Program-made: the position numbers and the translations under genes
Notes under the pieces: generated by a model
The model's database searches: none
Told to the model about the DNA's origin: nothing
What the model saw: the letters and a program-made list of their open reading frames with translations, nothing else
From: Bacillota bacterium
GTDB taxonomy: Bacteria; Bacillota; Clostridia; Christensenellales; Pumilibacteraceae
Assembly (NCBI GenBank): GCA_009777485.1
Contig: WRLT01000014.1
Location: 1-47,675 of the forward strand
Direction: 5' to 3'
DNA: 47,675 bases
Shown: piece after piece, positions 43,309 to 47,675 of the stretch
Position numbering within the stretch: the first letter of the stretch is position 1
How the letters are laid out: the number at the start of each line of letters is the position of its first letter

Positions 43309-45348
43309 ATGAAAAACAAAACTAAACTACTGTATTTATTTGCATTGATGCTGTTGCTTGTTGCCGCCGCCGCGCTAACTGCGTGCAGCGAAAAATTGCC
43401 GCCCTCTGCGTTGTATACCATATCCTTTGATACAGACGGCGGTACGCAAATACCAAGCCAAACGGTAGAGGCGGGAAGTACGGCAGCAAAGCCCGAAAAT
43501 CCGCAAAAAGCAGGCTATGCCTTTGAAGGATGGTATCAAGACCCAAGCTTTATAACGCGATTTGATTTTTCCGCTGCCATACATAATCATCAAACTATTT
43601 ATGCGCACTATATAAATGTCTATACGATTACTTACTTCGATGCAGGCGGCGGAGCGTTTAGCGGTGTTCACGGCGAAAAAACTCCCTTATCGCATACGTT
43701 TGGCGAGGAAACGCTTTTAATTGAGCCTACAAAAACTAATTATATCTTTGACGGATGGTTTTTAAATTCAAGCGGAACGGGCACTGCTTTACCCTTTCTT
43801 TCTGCAACTGCATTTAAGCAAGACATTGTATTATACGCAAGATGGACGGAGATGTTTAGTTATGTGCGATACTCTATGGACATTGCAGCGTACGAAATTT
43901 CCGTTGCAAACGGCGTAACACTTTTTGGAGATATTACGTTACCCGATTTTTATAAAGGTTTGCCCATAAGACGCATAGCAGAAAGAGGGTTTCAACATAA
44001 TATTTTCGAGAATGGTTTTGCAAAAACAAATCTACTTACCTCTATCATCATACCCGCAACGGTAGAGCGTATTAGACCAAGTGCGTTCGAGAACTGTACA
44101 GAGCTAACAAGCGTTGCATTTGCAGACGAAAGTCGATTATATGATATAGCCGAAGAAGCATTTTTTAACTGCAAGAGTTTACTCTCTATCATTATACCAG
44201 ATTCGGTACAGACTATCTGGCGTGGTGCATTTCGTGATTGCACAAGCTTAAGCAGCATAGAAATTCCTAATTCGGTAACGCAAATATCTAGTGGAGCGTT
44301 TCGTGATTGCACAAGTTTAACCTCTATTACTATACCGTTTGTAGGATACACTCTAAGCGGAACAAGCGATACGCATTTCGGATGGATTTTTGGGGCAAGC
44401 AATAGCGACAACCAAAATTCTGTAATACCGCAGTCGCTTAAAACGGTAATCGTAGCCGGGAGCAGCAGAATTCGGGATAATGCGTTTCGCGGTTGTGAGG
44501 GTTTAACCAGCATAGAATTGCCTGCGTCGGTAACAAATATCGGGAATGATGTGTTCGAGAATTGTGCAGGCTTAACAAATATTACGGTAGATGCCGAAAA
44601 TCAAAACTACGCAAGTGAAGACGGCGTATTATTTAATAAAACCAAATCCATATTATATACATATCCTGCTAAAAAAGCAGGTTCATATATTGTACCTAAT
44701 TTAGTAACGATGATTGCGCAAATTGCATTTATCAACTGTACGGAATTAACTGCTGTAACTATTCCTAATTCGGTAACGAGTATCGGGCCAGCTGCGTTTC
44801 GTGATTGTACAAGCTTAGTAAGCGTTACCTTTCAAAACGGAAGTCAGCTTACGCATATTTGGAATTTAGCTTTTTATAATTGTACAAGTTTAAGTAGCAT
44901 AGAAATTCCTAATTCGGTAACGCAAATATATAGTGGAGCGTTTCTTGATTGTACGAACTTAGCAAGCGTTACCTTTCAAAACGGAAGTCAGCTTACACGC
45001 ATTGAGGGTGACGTATTTCGCAATTGTACGGAATTAACCTCTATAACTATTCCTAATTCGGTAACGAGTATCGGGGATAATGCGTTTCATGATTGCACAA
45101 GCTTAGCAAGCGTTACCTTTCAAAACGGAAGTCAGCTTACACGCATTGCGGATAACGTATTTCGTAACTGTACGGAATTAACTTCTATAACTATTCCTAA
45201 TTCGGTAACGGAAATGGGATATACATTGTTTAGCTATTGTACTAATCTAACCGACGTCTATGTGCAAGGGCATACCAGTCCTCCTGCGGGGTGGCGTAGT
45301 AATTGGTTAGGCAGCAACAATAACGCAACCGTGCATTGGGGGCAATAA
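43309..45348 (+). CDS. BspA-like leucine-rich-repeat lipoprotein with InlB B-repeats
   Basis: The 679-residue protein has a lipoprotein signal peptide with lipobox LTAC (Cys26). Two InlB B-type (Listeria-Bacteroides) repeats follow: one starts YTISFDTDGGTQIPSQTVEAG and ends GYAFEGWY, the other ends NYIFDGWFLN with LYARWT. A long array of LRR_5/BspA repeats (SLSSIEIPNSVTQI-type units of ~23 residues) runs from about residue 195 to the end. It is expected to be anchored on the outside of the membrane and to mediate adhesion to host or partner cells. Three near-identical 144-bp segments make the array recombination-prone. AAAGGAG lies before the ATG. Confidence 0.9.
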   Translation: MKNKTKLLYLFALMLLLVAAAALTACSEKLPPSALYTISFDTDGGTQIPSQTVEAGSTAAKPENPQKAGYAFEGWYQDPSFITRFDFSAAIHNHQTIYAHYINVYTITYFDAGGGAFSGVHGEKTPLSHTFGEETLLIEPTKTNYIFDGWFLNSSGTGTALPFLSATAFKQDIVLYARWTEMFSYVRYSMDIAAYEISVANGVTLFGDITLPDFYKGLPIRRIAERGFQHNIFENGFAKTNLLTSIIIPATVERIRPSAFENCTELTSVAFADESRLYDIAEEAFFNCKSLLSIIIPDSVQTIWRGAFRDCTSLSSIEIPNSVTQISSGAFRDCTSLTSITIPFVGYTLSGTSDTHFGWIFGASNSDNQNSVIPQSLKTVIVAGSSRIRDNAFRGCEGLTSIELPASVTNIGNDVFENCAGLTNITVDAENQNYASEDGVLFNKTKSILYTYPAKKAGSYIVPNLVTMIAQIAFINCTELTAVTIPNSVTSIGPAAFRDCTSLVSVTFQNGSQLTHIWNLAFYNCTSLSSIEIPNSVTQIYSGAFLDCTNLASVTFQNGSQLTRIEGDVFRNCTELTSITIPNSVTSIGDNAFHDCTSLASVTFQNGSQLTRIADNVFRNCTELTSITIPNSVTEMGYTLFSYCTNLTDVYVQGHTSPPAGWRSNWLGSNNNATVHWGQ

Positions 45349-45360
45349 AAAATATCCAAA

Positions 45361-45401
45361 AGCCCGAGAGTGTCAAATATTGACACTCTCGGGCTTTTTT
45401 T
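45361..45401 (+). terminator. Strong rho-independent terminator of the LRR lipoprotein gene
   Basis: Perfect 16-bp stem AGCCCGAGAGTGTCAA / TTGACACTCTCGGGCT with a 3-nt loop and seven T. Confidence 0.93.
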
Positions 45402-45445
45402 ATGTGGTATAATGGATGTGTAATACTTTAAGTAAAAAAAGGAGC
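45392..45445 (+). repeat. Duplicated promoter/leader segment, copy 2
   Basis: It matches 43244-43299 closely and includes TATAAT at 45408-45413 and AAAGGAGC. It feeds a truncated signal-peptide ORF at 45455. Confidence 0.75.
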
Positions 45446-45454
45446 ACTTGCATT

Positions 45455-45530
45455 ATGAAAAAACCTAGTAAAAATCTTATAGTACTTATCTGTACAATAG
45501 TGCTTTTTGCAGCCGTAGCGTTTTCATTTA
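45455..45530 (+). pseudogene. Truncated signal-peptide gene remnant
   Basis: ATG 45455 follows a GGAGC ribosome site at the end of the duplicated leader. The first ~25 residues (MKKPSKNLIVLICTIVLFAA and on) look like a secretion signal similar in layout to that of the LRR lipoprotein at 43309. From about 45530 the frame runs antisense through the antitoxin gene, has no surface-protein character and ends at 45766. The simplest reading is the 5' stub of a second surface-protein gene whose body was deleted or replaced. Confidence 0.6.
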
Positions 45531-45776
45531 AATCCCCAGCTTTGCTTTTAGTTCTTCTATCGACATATATTGTTCGCCGTTTTGAATCCGCATTTCCGCC
45601 TCCGCTATGCGTGAAAATAAAAGCTTTTCGGCTATTTCTTTTTCGTAGTCGTCAATGTCTAACAAAACAAATCTGCCCCTACCGTTTTTCGTTAAATAAA
45701 CAGGCGAGCCTTTTACGCAATCCTTTAAAACTCCGTTGTAGTTTCGCAAATCCGAAACAGGTTTAATAATAGCCAT
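45528..45776 (-). CDS. Phd/YefM-like antitoxin, apparently orphan
   Basis: The 82-residue protein has the Phd/YefM antitoxin pattern: IIKPVSDLRNYNGVLKD (N-terminal DNA-binding fold), SPVYLTKNGRGRFVLLDIDDYE (the conserved VxxTxNGxxxxVLxxxxdYE-type strand) and a helical C-terminal tail (MSIEELKAKLGI) that would bind a toxin. GAGGT lies before the ATG, with a promoter upstream on the minus strand. The toxin gene expected just downstream is absent; that spot is the truncated signal-peptide remnant. Confidence 0.85.
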   Translation of the reverse strand: MAIIKPVSDLRNYNGVLKDCVKGSPVYLTKNGRGRFVLLDIDDYEKEIAEKLLFSRIAEAEMRIQNGEQYMSIEELKAKLGI

Positions 45777-45805
45777 ACCATACCTCTAAATTGTTTGCTG
45801 TAATC

Positions 45806-45834
45806 ATTATACCACAATATTATGAACAATACAA
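45806..45834 (-). promoter_or_regulatory. Promoter of the antitoxin gene
   Basis: On the minus strand: TTGTAT (45834-45829), a 17-bp spacer and TATAAT (45811-45806), about 30 bp before the start at 45776. Confidence 0.65.
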
Positions 45835-45883
45835 CAGCTTTTAATAAAATTTTAAAATGCTTATGGTGGGGGTCTGCAATCAC

Positions 45884-45912
45884 TTGACAGTCGTGCCTAA
45901 ATAATATATAAA
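45884..45912 (+). promoter_or_regulatory. Promoter of the DUF2779 gene
   Basis: TTGACA (45884-45889), 17 bp and TATAAA (45907-45912). A short inverted repeat TGTCC (45937-45941) / GGACA (45950-45954) lies in the early leader and could bind a repressor. AGGTGGAG precedes the ATG at 46000. Confidence 0.7.
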
Positions 45913-45999
45913 TACTGCACAAGTATTCAAGAGGTTTGTCCGCTTTTTTGGACAGGCAGTGTGATAGTATAAGGGCATAAACACGAATGAGGTGGAGCA

Positions 46000-47514
46000 A
46001 TGTACAGGATTTCAAAAAGTAAATATACGGCGTTTGTAACTTGCCCTAAGCAGTTTTGGTTGCATTGTCATAAGCCTGAATTGTTTGTGCCGGATGCGAG
46101 CTTGGAGGCACGGTTTGAGCAAGGGAATGAGGCAGGGGTGTTTGCTCACGGGCTTTTTGGCGGGCTTGTGGATACTTTCAAGAGGCTGCCGAACGGCAAA
46201 CCGGATATTGCTACTATGGTGGCAAAGACCAAAGATCTAGTGGTTGCGGATTGTCCTGCGATTGCCGAGGCGGCTTTTTCAAGTGATGATGTTTATGCTG
46301 CAGTGGATATTCTAAAAAACAATTTTGACGGCACATGGGACTTGTATGAGGTCAAATCCTCGACGGGTCGCAAGTTGATATACTTGCACGATGTAGCGTT
46401 TCAAAGATATGTGCTTTCACAATGCGGCATAAAGGTTCGGGCTTGTCATTTGGCTTATGTAAACAACAAATACATAAGGAAAGGGACGGTCAATCCGCAC
46501 GAGTTGTTTGTGATTGAGGATGTGACGGGGCTTGTGGTGCAGGACGAGTTTTCAAGGGATATTGGGATTAGGGTCAAAGAGGCACAAGGTGTCTACGCAG
46601 GGACAGAACCTAAAAACGATATTTGCGCAAACTGCTTTTCTAACTACAAATGTGCGTTTTGGGAATATTGCTCGGCACATTTGCCGTCAAATAGCATTTT
46701 TAGCTTTCGTGGCGACAGCGGCTTTTCAAAAAAGAAAAAGTTTGAATACTATAAAAAGGGGATTGTTTCGTTTGAGGATGTGCGGAAAAGCGGAATTAAG
46801 CTTGGCGACATAAGGCAAAGGCATCTTGACAGTGTGCTAGGCAACAAGCCGATGTATGTGGACAAGGCGGCGGTGCAAGGCTTTTTGTCTACTATCAAAT
46901 TCCCCGCATACTTTTTTGACTTTGAAACCTATTCGGCGGTTATTCCGATTTATGACGGACAAAGACCGTACCAACAAATACCGTGTCAGTACAGCTTGCA
47001 CATTTTAAAAGATAAGAATGCCGACACAATGGAGCATAGGGAGTTTCTATCGGATGAGAGTAAGAACGACTTGCGGACGCTAGCGGAGCGGATTGTTGCG
47101 GATATACCGCGTAACGGCGGCTCAATAATCGTTTATACCGACTTTGAGTCCACGCGCCTAAAAGAGATGGCGGACGAGTTTCCTGACCTAAAAGAACACT
47201 TGCACGACATCATTTTTCGCATCGTGGACTTATACGATGTGTTCCGTGGCGGAATGATGTACTGCAAGGAAATGGGCGGCAGTTTTTCGGTCAAAAGCGT
47301 TCTACCTGCGCTTTGTCCTAATAATCCTGATTTAGACTACAGCTTGCTTGACGATATTCACAACGGCACAGAGGCGATGACGGCATTTCTTGCCTTAAAG
47401 AAAATGGAAGCCACGGAACGAAACCGCATCCGTCAAAGCCTGCTTGCGTACTGTAAGCTAGACACCTTGGCAATGGCGGAAATATATAAGGAGTTGTGCC
47501 TGCAAACGGCATAG
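46000..47514 (+). CDS. DUF2779 protein: Cas4/RecB-like Fe-S nuclease plus DEDDy exonuclease-like domain
   Basis: The 504-residue protein has two nuclease-like halves. The first carries a Cys at residue 15 (VTCPKQFWLH), a PD-(D/E)XK core (AAVDILKNNF ... EVKSST, Glu117 and Lys119) and a later cluster CANCFSNYKCAFWEYC (Cys209, 212, 218 and 224). Together these suggest a Cas4/AddB-type 4Fe-4S nuclease. The second half begins AYFFDFETYSAVIP (Asp307-x-Glu309) and ends YCKLDTLAM, a YxxxD motif, matching DEDDy 3'-5' exonucleases. This fits the DUF2779 family. Codon use differs from the neighbours (many GTG and TTG codons), suggesting transfer. It is followed by a tiny ORF. The likely role is DNA processing or defence, but no substrate is known. 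Confidence 0.8.
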   Translation: MYRISKSKYTAFVTCPKQFWLHCHKPELFVPDASLEARFEQGNEAGVFAHGLFGGLVDTFKRLPNGKPDIATMVAKTKDLVVADCPAIAEAAFSSDDVYAAVDILKNNFDGTWDLYEVKSSTGRKLIYLHDVAFQRYVLSQCGIKVRACHLAYVNNKYIRKGTVNPHELFVIEDVTGLVVQDEFSRDIGIRVKEAQGVYAGTEPKNDICANCFSNYKCAFWEYCSAHLPSNSIFSFRGDSGFSKKKKFEYYKKGIVSFEDVRKSGIKLGDIRQRHLDSVLGNKPMYVDKAAVQGFLSTIKFPAYFFDFETYSAVIPIYDGQRPYQQIPCQYSLHILKDKNADTMEHREFLSDESKNDLRTLAERIVADIPRNGGSIIVYTDFESTRLKEMADEFPDLKEHLHDIIFRIVDLYDVFRGGMMYCKEMGGSFSVKSVLPALCPNNPDLDYSLLDDIHNGTEAMTAFLALKKMEATERNRIRQSLLAYCKLDTLAMAEIYKELCLQTA

Positions 47515-47523
47515 GAGGAAAAT

Positions 47524-47595
47524 ATGGCGAAAAAACCATTGACAAAAGAAGAATTACATTTGACAACTGCGTTCCTGTTCCTTAAAACCGCCTAA
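47524..47595 (+). CDS. Tiny ORF (23 residues) downstream of DUF2779
   Basis: It has an excellent GGAGG site 9 bp upstream and starts MAKKPLTKEELHLTTAFLFL, ending at a TAA inside a terminator-like hairpin. It may be a real small protein or the remnant of a truncated gene. The remaining ~80 bp to the window end contain no readable gene. Confidence 0.35.
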   Translation: MAKKPLTKEELHLTTAFLFLKTA

Positions 47596-47607
47596 AATGG
47601 GGTTTTT
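47584..47607 (+). terminator. Terminator-like hairpin
   Basis: AAAACC / GGTTTT stem with a T run, overlapping the end of the tiny ORF. Confidence 0.5.
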
Positions 47608-47675
47608 ATAAGAAAACAGAGGTCAAAATAGTTATTTTTTATGAGTGATATGTGTGAAATGTGTGTGAAACTATT

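Noticed and set aside
43309..45348. CRISPR-like repeats in the LRR region
   Set aside because: The repeats are coding, 144 bp apart and in frame, with no spacers.
45416..45766. A 116-codon plus-strand frame from the duplicated leader through the antitoxin gene
   Set aside because: Only the first ~25 residues after 45455 look like a real protein; the rest is antisense to the antitoxin.

Overview
The window looks like a chromosomal segment of a Clostridia-type Firmicute, probably from an uncultured gut-associated lineage. This is inferred from family content, not from any rRNA or database match. Supporting signs are an Enterococcus-hirae-ordered V-type ATPase operon, formate-tetrahydrofolate ligase, class II fructose-bisphosphate aldolase, DUF4364, a TSCPD (TIGR03905-like) protein, a DUF6774-like protein, a YkvI-family protein, and consistent Firmicute-style promoters (TTGACA-17-TATACT) and AGGAG ribosome binding sites. 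No tRNA, rRNA, CRISPR array or intact insertion sequence was seen.

Layout. 0-17.7 kb is mostly plus-strand housekeeping: the end of a repeat-containing surface protein, an ABC ATPase/FtsX-type permease that appears to be one gene split by a single-base deletion, recD2, a membrane protein with a degenerate YacL-like PIN domain, an MFS-like protein, fhs, glnS, a degenerate epimerase-fold protein, a HAD phosphatase, two envelope/TPR proteins and a YkvI-like transporter. At 17.7-18.1 kb there is a repeat-rich intergenic region with two consensus DnaA boxes and a promoter whose spacer is a (GAC)6 microsatellite. At 18.1-31.4 kb are valS, fba, gap, an M29 aminopeptidase and many small membrane or zinc-ribbon proteins, with three copies of a dispersed repeat. 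At 31.5-40.0 kb lies a complete nine-gene V-type ATPase operon (F-I-K-E-C-G-A-B-D in ntp naming).

40.1-45.4 kb is an accessory surface/regulatory module: a membrane-spanning LuxR-type regulator with a GLUG/MBG-like exterior, a palindromic double site, a small helix-turn-helix protein, and a BspA-like leucine-rich-repeat lipoprotein with InlB-type repeats. 45.4-47.7 kb shows rearrangement: a duplicated promoter feeding a decapitated signal-peptide gene, an orphan Phd/YefM-like antitoxin, and a DUF2779 protein combining a Cas4-like Fe-S nuclease with a DEDDy exonuclease-like domain.

A recurrent theme is apparent leaderless transcription. At least four genes (valS, the LuxR-like regulator, recD2 and a small membrane gene) have a -10 box 6-9 nt upstream of the start codon and no Shine-Dalgarno sequence; a fifth (ykvI) is weaker. 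The most distinctive candidate system is the outside-sensing, one-component membrane LuxR regulator next to its own surface-protein locus.
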